Shown here one piece after another: positions 30,799 through 38,429 of a stretch of 40,635 nucleotides of DNA. The notes beneath the pieces were generated by a model. That model ran no database searches. It was not told the DNA's origin and saw only the letters and a list, made by a program, of their open reading frames with translations. Both the position numbers and the translations under genes were made by a program. Location of the stretch: positions 1-40,635 of the forward strand of contig NZ_FXZB01000029.1 of NCBI RefSeq assembly GCF_900169065.1. The letters are read 5' to 3'. This DNA is from Brevibacterium aurantiacum. Lineage in GTDB: Bacteria > Actinomycetota > Actinomycetes > Actinomycetales > Brevibacteriaceae. Every line of letters begins with the position of its first letter. Position 1 is the first letter of the stretch.

Positions 30799-31641
30799 AT
30801 GTCGCACAATCCGCGATTGACCGAAGCCGCCTACCAAGGCCCTGCGCTCGAGGCGGACCGTGACTACTACGGTCCCATCGGCCAGCAGGTCGAAGACCGT
30901 CGCGTAGTCGAGGAGTTCACCATCCCGATCCGTTCAGGTCAGGCCTGGGAGGTGCCAGCCGGCCACGTCTGCCGGATCTCGACCGTCGAGGGACCGCAGG
31001 TCGGTGACCTCAACCTGTGGAACCGACATGATCCCAGGGAACGGTTCTGGGCCTCGAGGACCCGTCAGCTGCAGGCCGCGCACGTCTCGACGTTCGACCG
31101 ACTGTGGTCGACGCTGCCGTTCCTGCGCCCGATGGCGACGATCGTCGGTGACACCCTGGCCGATTACGGCACTGACGCCGAGGGCGGTCGACTTCATGAC
31201 ACTTTGGGTACGCGTTGCGATCCCTACGTCAACACGATGCTCAACGGCGTCGACTTCGACTACCACTGCCACTCGAACCTGGTGCGTGCGATCTTGCCGT
31301 ACGGTCTGACGGAGTTCGACGTTCACGATGTGCTCAACGTCTTTCAGTGCACCGGCCTGAACGACAACGACGAATACTTCATGAAGACATGCCCGGCGAC
31401 GCCCGGGGATTACTTCGAGTTCTTCGCCGAGCAGGACCTGCTGGCAGCACTCTCTGCCTGCCCGGGTGGAGATCTCTCCGCTCCGATGTTCGGCGAGGGC
31501 AACGAGGACCCGGTCGAGAACTGTCACCCGCTCAAGGTCACGGTCTATGCGCTGCCGGAGAACCTCCTCGGCGATTGGAGCGAACCCGAGTCGCCGAACT
31601 ACCGCGGCCAGCACGGACTGAAGCCACAGACCTGGGCGTGA
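30799..31641 (+). CDS. DUF1989 (urea carboxylase-associated family) protein
   Basis: A 280-residue protein of the DUF1989 family. AGGAAAGGA precedes ATG 30799. VEEFTIPIRSGQAWEVPAGHVCRISTVEGPQVGDLNLWN opens the domain; DYHCHSNLVRAIL, NVFQCTGLNDNDEYF and NCHPLKVTVYAL carry conserved Cys and His that look like metal ligands. Two members of this family, CgdA and CgdB, form the carboxyguanidine deiminase of the guanidine pathway. Here the protein stands alone, with no guanidine or urea carboxylase and no second DUF1989 gene. It is 64 bp behind tctA, so it probably acts on, or near, the imported compound. Function otherwise unknown. Confidence 0.87.
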   Translation: MSHNPRLTEAAYQGPALEADRDYYGPIGQQVEDRRVVEEFTIPIRSGQAWEVPAGHVCRISTVEGPQVGDLNLWNRHDPRERFWASRTRQLQAAHVSTFDRLWSTLPFLRPMATIVGDTLADYGTDAEGGRLHDTLGTRCDPYVNTMLNGVDFDYHCHSNLVRAILPYGLTEFDVHDVLNVFQCTGLNDNDEYFMKTCPATPGDYFEFFAEQDLLAALSACPGGDLSAPMFGEGNEDPVENCHPLKVTVYALPENLLGDWSEPESPNYRGQHGLKPQTWA

Positions 31642-31663
31642 CCTTCAGCGCTCTGGCAGGATT

Positions 31664-32944
31664 TTAGGCGCTCTGGGTGTCGGCGAAATGCCGGCCTCCG
31701 CCGCTGAACCAGCGCAGGAGTGCCGCGCAGAGAGCGAGAAGGGCCACGAAACCGCCGTACCAGCACGCGGTTGCGAAGAGTCCGATGGCGGGGACGAGGA
31801 CCCCGGCGATGACGACGGGAAGGCCGAAGGCGAGGTAGCAGACGACGAAGACTGCAGCCATCACCTCGGCGTTGGCCTCCGGCTTCACGACTGCCTGGAT
31901 GGTCTTCAGCGCACCCGGGAAGGCGGTGCCGAACCCGGTTCCGGTGATGATGACGGCGAGGCAGTACAGTTCGGGCGAAGTGAGAGTCAGAGCCACCAGA
32001 GTCAGAGTGCTGCCGACGGCGAGTGAGATCGTGCCGTAGAGGGTGACGGTGCGCGCGGATCGATTGCGCATGAAGAATCCGGCCAGTCCTCCGGCCCCGG
32101 CTAGCATCGTGACGATGAGACCGCTGACCAGGTGGGAACTCGAATGGAACTCGCTGGTGATGATGTTGGCACCGAGCGAGAGGTACAGGCCTCCCGTGGC
32201 CCAGCCGGCGATGAAGGCCGGCACAGCGAACAGGAACGCCTTGCGGACCTCCCGGGGCAGAGCCGCGCGCGGCAGCAACGATGCCCACGCGCCTCGGCGT
32301 CGGGCCGAGGTCTCCGGCAGGATCCAAATGATGCCAGCCAGCAGCAGATACGTTGCTACGAGAGTTCCGAAGACCACTGCGGCTCCGTTGCCGTCGACGA
32401 ATACAGCGAGAGTCGCTCCCGCGAAGAGTCCGCCGATGGCCAATCCCGCCATTGCCGAGATTGCATTCCACGAAGAGGCCGAGCCCGGTTTGTGCGGCAG
32501 TTCCAAATCGACGACCGTGGCCGACAGTGTCGACAGCAGGATTCCGCTGGCGATGCCTTGCACCACTCGGGAAAGAATTAGTGTCGCGGCGCTGTCGGCA
32601 TGCCAGAACAGAAACATGCTGATGGCGAGTACGACGAACGCCGCGCAGATGACGGGGCGGCGTCCGATGTGGTCGGAGAGGGCACCGGCAGTCAGCAGCG
32701 CTGCCAGCAATGCCACGGCATAGGCGGCGAAGACCACCGTGATCATCACCGGGGCGAAGCCGAAATCGGCCTGGATGACGGGGTAGAACGGCGACGGAGC
32801 GCTCGCTCCGGCCATCATCGCCGAGGTGGCTATCAGGACCAGGCGCAGACGCCAGCGCTCGCGCGACCACCAGACATAGGTGGGTGCCGGCTGAACTGCG
32901 GGAGCAGGAGCTTCTTCCATAGTGTTCGAAACTTTTGGAACCAT
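31664..32944 (-). CDS. major facilitator superfamily transporter
   Basis: A 426-residue 12-span transporter. Motif A of the DHA-type drug exporters is seen as GALSDHIGRRPVI between spans 2 and 3, and the first span follows RWRLRLVLIATSAMMAG. ATG 32944 lies eight bases after a TATAGC -10-like hexamer, which suggests a leaderless or near-leaderless transcript; Met9 (32920) is an alternative and also lacks a ribosome binding site. It is divergent from an ArsR gene whose downstream partner is an arylamine N-acetyltransferase. Export of a small aromatic or antibiotic compound is a fair guess. Substrate unknown. Confidence 0.88.
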   Translation of the reverse strand: MVPKVSNTMEEAPAPAVQPAPTYVWWSRERWRLRLVLIATSAMMAGASAPSPFYPVIQADFGFAPVMITVVFAAYAVALLAALLTAGALSDHIGRRPVICAAFVVLAISMFLFWHADSAATLILSRVVQGIASGILLSTLSATVVDLELPHKPGSASSWNAISAMAGLAIGGLFAGATLAVFVDGNGAAVVFGTLVATYLLLAGIIWILPETSARRRGAWASLLPRAALPREVRKAFLFAVPAFIAGWATGGLYLSLGANIITSEFHSSSHLVSGLIVTMLAGAGGLAGFFMRNRSARTVTLYGTISLAVGSTLTLVALTLTSPELYCLAVIITGTGFGTAFPGALKTIQAVVKPEANAEVMAAVFVVCYLAFGLPVVIAGVLVPAIGLFATACWYGGFVALLALCAALLRWFSGGGRHFADTQSA

Positions 32945-32952
32945 TCTTGGAG

Positions 32953-32992
32953 GCTATACGACATTCTCAAACAGTTCAACTATTATCGAACT
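32953..32992. promoter_or_regulatory. divergent promoters of MFS and arsR genes
   Basis: For arsR, ACGACA (32958-32963), a 17-bp spacer and TATTAT (32981-32986) are followed by exactly six bases and then ATG 32993. The transcript would start at or next to the A of ATG, so it is leaderless. For the MFS gene, TATAGC lies on the other strand at 32958-32953. GTTC at 32974-32977 and GAAC at 32988-32991 form inverted arms around the arsR -10, a possible ArsR site. Confidence 0.5.
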
Positions 32993-33322
32993 ATGGTTGC
33001 CAATGAGAAACTGCCGCATCCCGATCGTGAGGACATCGAACTGACGTCTGTGCTATTCGCGCTGAGCGACGAGGCCAGACTGGCTCTGGTCCAGCAGCTG
33101 CGATCCGGGCCGCTGGACATGGTTGACTGCTCGGCTCTTGGTCCGGATGTGCCGAAGTCGACGCGCTCGCATCAGGTCAAGGTGCTGCGCGAAGCCGGCG
33201 TCATCATCAGCGAACTGCACGGCCGGAACCGTCGCCTGACGTTGCGCCGAGACGATATCGATGCTCGTTTCCCGGGCCTGCTGGAGTCAGTACTGCAGGC
33301 GGAGTCTGCGTTGCAGGAGTGA
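32993..33322 (+). CDS. ArsR-family regulator
   Basis: A 109-residue winged-helix protein: VLFALSDEARLALVQQL, then KSTRSHQVKVLREAGVIISELHGRNRRLTLRRDDIDARFPGLLESVL. There is no CxC metal motif. It closely resembles the ArsR at 19002 in the C-terminal RKDDLDARFPGLLDAV / RRDDIDARFPGLLESV block, so the two are probably paralogues of a non-metal subgroup. It is divergent from the MFS gene and 31 bp upstream of the N-acetyltransferase gene, which it likely controls. Confidence 0.88.
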   Translation: MVANEKLPHPDREDIELTSVLFALSDEARLALVQQLRSGPLDMVDCSALGPDVPKSTRSHQVKVLREAGVIISELHGRNRRLTLRRDDIDARFPGLLESVLQAESALQE

Positions 33323-33353
33323 GGCCGACACAGCCCCCAATGGAGGTGGACAC

Positions 33354-34268
33354 ATGACTCATGCATCGCTTCTCAGCCGTTATGCGAAACGGCTCGTGCT
33401 CAGTGATTCCGTCCCCGAGCTTCGCCGACGCGCGCAGGGATCGTATGCGCAGATTGTCGACCTACTCGACGAAATCCTGGTCGCGCACACGCACGCGATC
33501 TGCTTTGAGAATCTCGATGTCACCGCCTTTCGCGCCAGGGGTGACCTCAAGGCCGTCGCGATCGACGTCGACGGAGCCGCGGACAAACTGCTCACCGACG
33601 GCCGGGGCGGATACTGCCACGAACATGCCGCACTCATCCGCGGGGTCGTCACCGAATTGGGGCTGAGCGCACATCCGATTCTGGCTCGGGTCCACCTCGG
33701 CGATGGGCAGACTGCCCCGGGAGCACTGACTCACCAGGCGACCATCGTCGACCTCGACGGCCGTCGTCTTCTCATCGATCCAGGCTTCGGCGGGGGCACA
33801 CCGGAAGCCGCGCTCGAACTCTCCGAATCTGCTGCCGCGAGAATGACGCCTCACGGCGAGCACCGATTGGTCCCCGTGAGGACTGCTCTCACGCCGCAGC
33901 TGCGGGCTGACAGCGACTGGGTGCTCCAATCACGAACCCGTGATGACCAGGAATTTCGCACCGTCTACGCCTTCAGTGAGGTCCCTCGTCAGCAGATGGA
34001 TCTCGAGCTGGCGAACTGGTTCACCTCGACGAAGCCCGGGTCACGCTTCACCGGTCCGCCCATTCTCGCCCTGCCGCTTCCCGACGGCGGCCGGGTCACT
34101 TTGGAGGGGCGCCGACTGCGGCGCATGATCGGCGGTGTGCGACCCGACCGACACGAACGGACCCTGTCTGATGCCACGGAATTCGCCGAGGTGCTGTCGA
34201 CTGAATTCGGACTCGACCTCGACAGGGAATTCACTGACCTGGTGTGGAGCGCGACCGCTGAGGGGTGA
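33354..34268 (+). CDS. arylamine N-acetyltransferase
   Basis: A 304-residue NAT enzyme that moves acetyl from acetyl-CoA to arylamines, hydrazines or related amines. The Cys-His-Asp triad is C88 in GRGGYCHEHA, H127 in THQATIVDLDG, and D142 in LIDPGFGG. ICFENLDV near residue 50 corresponds to the PFENLD motif, with Cys in place of Pro. GGAGG lies before ATG 33354. The length is slightly above the usual 275-290 residues. Context with ArsR and an exporter suggests inducible detoxification. Confidence 0.92.
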   Translation: MTHASLLSRYAKRLVLSDSVPELRRRAQGSYAQIVDLLDEILVAHTHAICFENLDVTAFRARGDLKAVAIDVDGAADKLLTDGRGGYCHEHAALIRGVVTELGLSAHPILARVHLGDGQTAPGALTHQATIVDLDGRRLLIDPGFGGGTPEAALELSESAAARMTPHGEHRLVPVRTALTPQLRADSDWVLQSRTRDDQEFRTVYAFSEVPRQQMDLELANWFTSTKPGSRFTGPPILALPLPDGGRVTLEGRRLRRMIGGVRPDRHERTLSDATEFAEVLSTEFGLDLDREFTDLVWSATAEG

Positions 34269-34342
34269 AGTGCCCGGTCTGAGGATCTGCGGGCAGACCT
34301 GAACAGCGGCCGGTGGACCAGGCCCGTGTCAGACCCCGGGTC

Positions 34343-34348
34343 TACACT
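34343..34348 (+). promoter_or_regulatory. -10 element of a leaderless araC transcript
   Basis: TACACT is followed by six bases and then ATG 34355, the spacing expected if transcription starts at the start codon. No Shine-Dalgarno sequence is present. No good -35 is seen. Confidence 0.4.
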
Positions 34349-34354
34349 GCTGTC

Positions 34355-35188
34355 ATGTCCGCGGCGACTCGGGATGACCTCATTCGCAGGCCACACCCGC
34401 GCCTGAGCCCCTTCGTGGGTGACTATGTCGCCTACGACGTTTCGGGCGTCCCGGCCGGGACACATCTCGGGCTGCCATCGGGCACCCTGACGTTCATCGT
34501 CTCCATCGACGAACCGCTGCACCAATACGACGCGGCAACCGAAAGCACCGAGTCCTTCGACGTACTGCTCGCAGGCCTGCATCTGCGGCCCACCCTCATC
34601 AGGCACAACGGTGCAATGGCCGGAATCCAGATCAACTTCACCCCCTTCGCTCCTCGCATCCTCTTCGACACCCCTGCCGTCGACCTCGCTCACCGCACGC
34701 ACGACCTTGCCGAGATCTCACGCCCCATCGCCGCCGAGCTGCACGAACGCGTCAACGAAGCCACGACCTGGTCTGCCCGCTTCGACGCCATCGACGAGGT
34801 CCTCGTGCGCGCCGTCCACGAAGGCACCCAGCCTCGGCCCGAGGTGGTCAGCTCCTGGAAGCAGATCGCCCGCAGTCACGGCGGGCTGCCCGTCTCACTT
34901 GTGGCGAATCGGATCGGTTGGAGCAGACGCCACCTCAACGGAGTGTTCCGTGCAGAATTCGGCATCGGACCCAAGGAAGCGGCGCGGGTCATGCGATTCG
35001 ATCGGGCGAGACGAATGATCTCGGCGCAGTCTCGAACGTTGGCAGATATCGCCGCGACCTGCGGTTATGCCGACCAATCCCATCTCAACCGCGACTTCCG
35101 ACTGCTCACAGGGACCAGCCCGTCCCTGTGGCTGACCCAGGACCCCGTGGTGCGGCAGGACCGAGATCGCTGGTCGCTGGATCGGTAA
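34355..35188 (+). CDS. AraC-family regulator
   Basis: A 277-residue protein. Residues 1-160 form a DUF6597-like ligand domain (PHPRLSPFVGDYVAYDVSG, LPSGTLTFIVSID, GIQINFTPFAPRILF). The C-terminal double helix-turn-helix is SLVANRIGWSRRHLNGVFRAEFGIGPKEAARVMRFDRARRMI and LADIAATCGYADQSHLNRDFRLLTGTSPSLW. This arrangement is common in AraC regulators next to VOC (glyoxalase-like) genes, and one follows here after 134 bp. That makes the VOC gene its likely target. Confidence 0.9.
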   Translation: MSAATRDDLIRRPHPRLSPFVGDYVAYDVSGVPAGTHLGLPSGTLTFIVSIDEPLHQYDAATESTESFDVLLAGLHLRPTLIRHNGAMAGIQINFTPFAPRILFDTPAVDLAHRTHDLAEISRPIAAELHERVNEATTWSARFDAIDEVLVRAVHEGTQPRPEVVSSWKQIARSHGGLPVSLVANRIGWSRRHLNGVFRAEFGIGPKEAARVMRFDRARRMISAQSRTLADIAATCGYADQSHLNRDFRLLTGTSPSLWLTQDPVVRQDRDRWSLDR

Positions 35189-35322
35189 GCGCCGCCTCGG
35201 CGAGCGTCGGTGCAGCTGCACCCTTTGTCTCCGCGGCCCGCGCAGTTCCCAAATGTCCAAGCCGCCGAGGTGGCGCCGGGGCCACGATGGTGTGGACCGA
35301 TACGACGAGGAAAGGACACATC

Positions 35323-35742
35323 ATGTCAACGACCACCGGAACCAATGTCTGGCCGACATTTCGCTACCGAGATGCAAAGGCCGCGATCGCGTTCCTACAG
35401 GACGCCTTCGGCTTCGAAGTCGCCGCCGAATACACGAACGCCGATGATCCCGAGCGAGTCGACCACGCCGAACTGCGTTGGCCAGAAAGAGGGGGAGTCA
35501 TGCTCGGTTCGGTCCGCGATGACGGCGGTGTCATGACGAAGACCGGAGTCGCAGCCGGCTCGGTCTACATCGCCACGGGCCGGGTTGAGGAGCTCTATCA
35601 TCGCGCGATCGCAGCCGGTGCCACGAAGGTCATGGGGCTGACCGAACAGGACTACGGATCCAAGGACTTCAGCGTCACCGACCCCGAAGGTGTGCTGTGG
35701 AGCTTCGGGACGTATCGGGGTGCGGGCGCAGATCAGGAGTGA
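35323..35742 (+). CDS. VOC family (glyoxalase/bleomycin-resistance fold) protein
   Basis: A 139-residue protein. AAAGGA precedes ATG 35323. WPTFRYRDAKAAIAFLQDAFGFEV is the first beta-alpha unit and VTDPEGVLWSFGTYRG the last, with Glu near the end as a possible metal ligand. HAELRWPERGGVMLGSV is in the middle. It is probably a detoxification or binding protein; the small-molecule partner is unknown. Its 3' end overlaps the convergent tetR gene by 10 bp. Confidence 0.88.
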   Translation: MSTTTGTNVWPTFRYRDAKAAIAFLQDAFGFEVAAEYTNADDPERVDHAELRWPERGGVMLGSVRDDGGVMTKTGVAAGSVYIATGRVEELYHRAIAAGATKVMGLTEQDYGSKDFSVTDPEGVLWSFGTYRGAGADQE

Positions 35743-36341
35743 TGCCCGAGCACTGCGTCGGCCGCTACGTAGAGAGTCTGCGTCTCCAGCTGCGCGAGTG
35801 AGTCCTCGGCAGGCAGAGCCCGTTCGAGGGCGATGCCATCGAGGACGGTGCACAGGAAGCGCGCAAAGCGTGGGATGTCGCCTCGGTTGGGGATCCCGCC
35901 CTCATCGGCGAGCACGCGCAGCCAATCCTCTGTTCTGCGTTGCCCATCACGCTGAATAGCGAGGTACGTTTCGCGGACCTGTTCGTTCTGGTCCGCGACG
36001 ATGAAAGCAGTGCTGACCGCCGTCATCGCCTCGCGTGCTTCAGATCCGGCTCTGGCTGTAGCCAGCACTTGACGAAGGCATTCGACCAGCCGATCCCGGG
36101 CAGGAAGTGTGGAGTTGTGGATGTCGGTGTCGGGCAGCATCCAGTCATAGGCGCGCCGCATGACTTCGTCCCGCAGTGCCTGCTGGGTGGGGAAGTGGTG
36201 GCGCAGCGACCCTGTACTCACCCCTACTCGCGCAGCGATCGCCCGTACGCTCAGCTTCGCCGTTATGCCGTCTTCGGCGATGATGTCTGCGGCTGCGGCG
36301 AGTATTCGCTCACGGGTGTTCGAGTACTCACGTTTACTCAT
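35733..36341 (-). CDS. TetR-family regulator with tandem operators
   Basis: A 202-residue TetR protein. LSVRAIAARVGVSTGSLRHHFPTQQALRDEVMRRAYDW is the DNA-binding part, and the C-terminal half (FARFLCTVLDGIALERALPAEDSLAQLETQTLYVAADAVLG) is of the BetI-like type. It is divergent from a two-span membrane protein gene, and the gap holds two near-identical palindromes, so it likely represses both genes. The inducer is unknown. Confidence 0.9.
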   Translation of the reverse strand: MSKREYSNTRERILAAAADIIAEDGITAKLSVRAIAARVGVSTGSLRHHFPTQQALRDEVMRRAYDWMLPDTDIHNSTLPARDRLVECLRQVLATARAGSEAREAMTAVSTAFIVADQNEQVRETYLAIQRDGQRRTEDWLRVLADEGGIPNRGDIPRFARFLCTVLDGIALERALPAEDSLAQLETQTLYVAADAVLGHHS

Positions 36342-36374
36342 TCACATACCGGCTTCTTCTCTGCGATTCATCCG

Positions 36375-36426
36375 ACCAACACACTGTGTTAGTGTACAGG
36401 TGTTTCTACCAACACGCCGTGTTGGT
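36375..36426. promoter_or_regulatory. two palindromic TetR operators
   Basis: ACCAACACGCCGTGTTGGT at 36408-36426 is a perfect 19-bp palindrome around one base. ACCAACACACTGTGTTAGT at 36375-36393 is a near copy. Their centres are 33 bp apart, about three helical turns, so two dimers could sit on the same face and cooperate. They lie in the divergent gap between tetR and the membrane protein gene. Confidence 0.8.
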
Positions 36427-36455
36427 CCTGTGTCGAGTGCCAGGGAGGGCCCCAG

Positions 36456-37109
36456 ATGTTTCAGCAATGGCGCAGGCGGCGAGCGGTCAGACGAATCGAG
36501 CCCGGTGATGGGAGGCTCGTGCAGAGATTCCGTTGGTGGCAGCTGCTGGGCAGGTCACTGTTCCACCTGGACATCGCCGATTCGACTGGTCGCTGCAGTG
36601 AATACTCAGTGGACGTGCGGCAGTGGAAGACGGACGAGAACGGCTACGTGAAGGTGTTTCTCTATCGCAATGGCCTCCAGCACGCAGTATCCCGGGCCCC
36701 CGCAGTCTTCCCGGTCGAGGGCGGAGCGATTGAAGTTGCCGCCAGCAATTTCGGATTGAAGCGCTGCCATTTCGTGTCCGATGCCGGAATTGAACGGCAA
36801 ATGCGCCCCGATGTTCATTCCGCGGAAGGCCGCCGAGCCCGTCTCGACGAGCGCCGGCCACAACTGAGCCGGCTGATCGGAATAGTCTCAATAGTTGCGC
36901 TGCTGGTGGGCGTCTGCCTGCTGCTGCAGCAGATCGCCGTGCCGATCTTGAGAATTCCGCCGATTGCTGAACAGATCGGGCCCGTCGAGCCGTTGATCCA
37001 CCTTCCCCTATGGCTGTCGATCGGTCTGGGTCTCGTTGCCGCGCTCGCCAGCACGGAAAGAGCACTGCGCATGCGCTATCGGTGGTGGCTCGACGCGGCT
37101 GGAAACTGA
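36456..37109 (+). CDS. uncharacterised two-span membrane protein
   Basis: A 217-residue protein; GGGAGGG precedes ATG 36456. The first 130 residues are polar and arginine-rich (MFQQWRRRRAVRRIEPG) with a beta-rich core (FHLDIADSTGRCSEYSVDVRQW, GYVKVFLYRNGLQHAVS, GGAIEVAASNFGLKRCHFV). Two spans follow: LIGIVSIVALLVGVCLLLQQIAV near 140-162 and IHLPLWLSIGLGLVAALAS near 182-202. The N-terminal domain would be cytosolic. I do not recognise the family. Palindromic TetR operators directly upstream suggest that its amount is tightly set by a small-molecule signal. Confidence 0.8.
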   Translation: MFQQWRRRRAVRRIEPGDGRLVQRFRWWQLLGRSLFHLDIADSTGRCSEYSVDVRQWKTDENGYVKVFLYRNGLQHAVSRAPAVFPVEGGAIEVAASNFGLKRCHFVSDAGIERQMRPDVHSAEGRRARLDERRPQLSRLIGIVSIVALLVGVCLLLQQIAVPILRIPPIAEQIGPVEPLIHLPLWLSIGLGLVAALASTERALRMRYRWWLDAAGN

Positions 37110-37146
37110 TCCTGCACGTGCTTTCTCACCTGCGGGTCATGCTGGA

Positions 37147-38316
37147 CTACACGCGTCTCGCGCTGACGCCCTCTGCCCAGCGATAAGGCTGAGTCGCAAG
37201 AAGCGCGCCGATCGAGCGGCGGAGGCGGGAGACTTCTGCACGCACCGTGACCAGATGCTCGGCATCGCCGTAGAGCGTGCGACTGAGATCGGCAGCGCTG
37301 ATTCCAGAAGGCCCCGCAGAAGTGATCGCGGCGAGGATCTGCGCACGCCGTGGCGTGAGCGGAACGGTGAGCGGATCACCGCCGGAGTTGATCTCGAGCA
37401 CCGCGGGTTGGCTTGTCTGTCGCAGCGTGACCGAGACTTGTGCATCGTCGACAGTGTCTGCTGGTCTCAGCAGCCAGCCGCCGGTGATCTTCTCCGGCAG
37501 GCACAGTCCAGCGCCGGGGATGAGGATCGTGCGGTCAGGTGCCGGCACTTCGATCCGATCGCGGCTGCGCACACCCTGCTGATAGGCGACCCATCCATCG
37601 TCGTCGACGACCAGCGCAGGACCGTGACTGCCGCTGAGGACTGTCGACATGCGATTGCGCAGGCTGCTCAGCTGCTCCTGCTGGATGAGCGAGAGCCTCG
37701 CCTGCGCCAGATGGACGGCAGTTGTGACCAGAGACTGCACGGCAGGATGGAGGGTGAGTGCTGGCCCGCTGATGTCGACGACGCCGAGCAGGCTGCCATC
37801 GATGGGATCGTGGATGGGAACCGCACTGCAATACCAGGGATGCTGCGACGTTTCGAAGTGCTCCGCGGAGAACAGCTGGACCGCGGCCTCCTCGGCCAGA
37901 GCAGTGCCGATGGCATTCGTGCCCACCCTGGACTCGGACCAGTGGGCGCCCTCGACGAATCCCAGCGAATCCGCCTGACGTCTGGCTGCGGTGGCGCCAT
38001 CTCGCCACAGGATCACGCCCTCAGCATCGGCGACGACAAGGATGAAGCTGCCTGCATCTGGCATCCTCAGCAACACGGATTTCAGCTCCTCGACGATGAG
38101 GCGCAGCTTCGAACGGTGCCTTCGGGATTCCACATCCGCCTCGGCGGCGAAGATTCTGCGATTACTGCCCGCTGGGTCGAGGCCCAAGCGCAGCATTCGA
38201 TCCCACGAGCGCGCAACGAGCGCTCGCGGCTGCTCCGGCGGCGATGCGCCGGTGATCACGGCATCGTGAATGCGTGTCAGATCTCTGGCGAGATGCGCCA
38301 GATCCGGCTGAGGCAT
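37147..38316 (-). CDS. GAF-domain transcriptional regulator (AcoR-like, no AAA domain)
   Basis: A 389-residue regulator. The N-terminal part has the AcoR-type lead ARSWDRMLRLGLDPAG and a GAF-like sensor (VVADAEGVILWRDG, SRVGTNAIGTALAEEAAVQLFSAEHF, CSAVPIHDPIDGSLLGVVDISG). The C-terminal ~60 residues (TPRRAQILAAITSAGPSGISAADLSRTLYGDAEHLVTVRAEVSRLRR) form a winged-helix DNA-binding domain. The AAA+ domain of true sigma-54 activators is missing. ATG 38316 is preceded by TATACT and six bases, so it is probably leaderless. It is divergent from the flavin monooxygenase gene and is its likely regulator. Confidence 0.87.
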   Translation of the reverse strand: MPQPDLAHLARDLTRIHDAVITGASPPEQPRALVARSWDRMLRLGLDPAGSNRRIFAAEADVESRRHRSKLRLIVEELKSVLLRMPDAGSFILVVADAEGVILWRDGATAARRQADSLGFVEGAHWSESRVGTNAIGTALAEEAAVQLFSAEHFETSQHPWYCSAVPIHDPIDGSLLGVVDISGPALTLHPAVQSLVTTAVHLAQARLSLIQQEQLSSLRNRMSTVLSGSHGPALVVDDDGWVAYQQGVRSRDRIEVPAPDRTILIPGAGLCLPEKITGGWLLRPADTVDDAQVSVTLRQTSQPAVLEINSGGDPLTVPLTPRRAQILAAITSAGPSGISAADLSRTLYGDAEHLVTVRAEVSRLRRSIGALLATQPYRWAEGVSARRV

Positions 38317-38322
38317 ATGACG

Positions 38323-38351
38323 AGTATAGGTGCGGTCGTCGGCACTGACCA
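38323..38351 (-). promoter_or_regulatory. promoter of the GAF regulator gene
   Basis: On the minus strand TGGTCA (38351-38346), 17 bases, and TATACT (38328-38323) are followed by six bases and ATG 38316. Spacing is ideal, and no Shine-Dalgarno sequence is present, so the transcript is predicted to be leaderless. Confidence 0.55.
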
Positions 38352-38370
38352 TGCAACTCGATGCAACTCT
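38351..38370. promoter_or_regulatory. tandem decamer repeats upstream of the monooxygenase gene
   Basis: ATGCAACTCG and ATGCAACTCT are consecutive, with a 10-bp period that places them on one face of the helix. They overlap the -35 of the regulator gene and lie 60-80 bp before the monooxygenase start, a suitable place for a regulator that represses itself and activates the enzyme. Confidence 0.45.
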
Positions 38371-38429
38371 TCCGCGGCTGTTCTTGGCGGGATAGCTTGA
38401 GGACACACAGCTCAACGAAGAGGAGTGAC

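Noticed and set aside
37036..38400. Open frame of 454 codons opposite the GAF regulator.
   Set aside because: No recognisable domain, biased composition, and the minus-strand regulator has clear GAF and winged-helix motifs and a promoter.
38388..38404. TGGCGGGATAGCTTGA resembles a sigma-54 -24/-12 promoter before the monooxygenase gene, next to an AcoR-like regulator.
   Set aside because: The spacing is off by one and the -12 GC is missing. The regulator lacks the AAA+ domain needed to activate sigma-54, and high-GC Gram-positives generally lack sigma-54.
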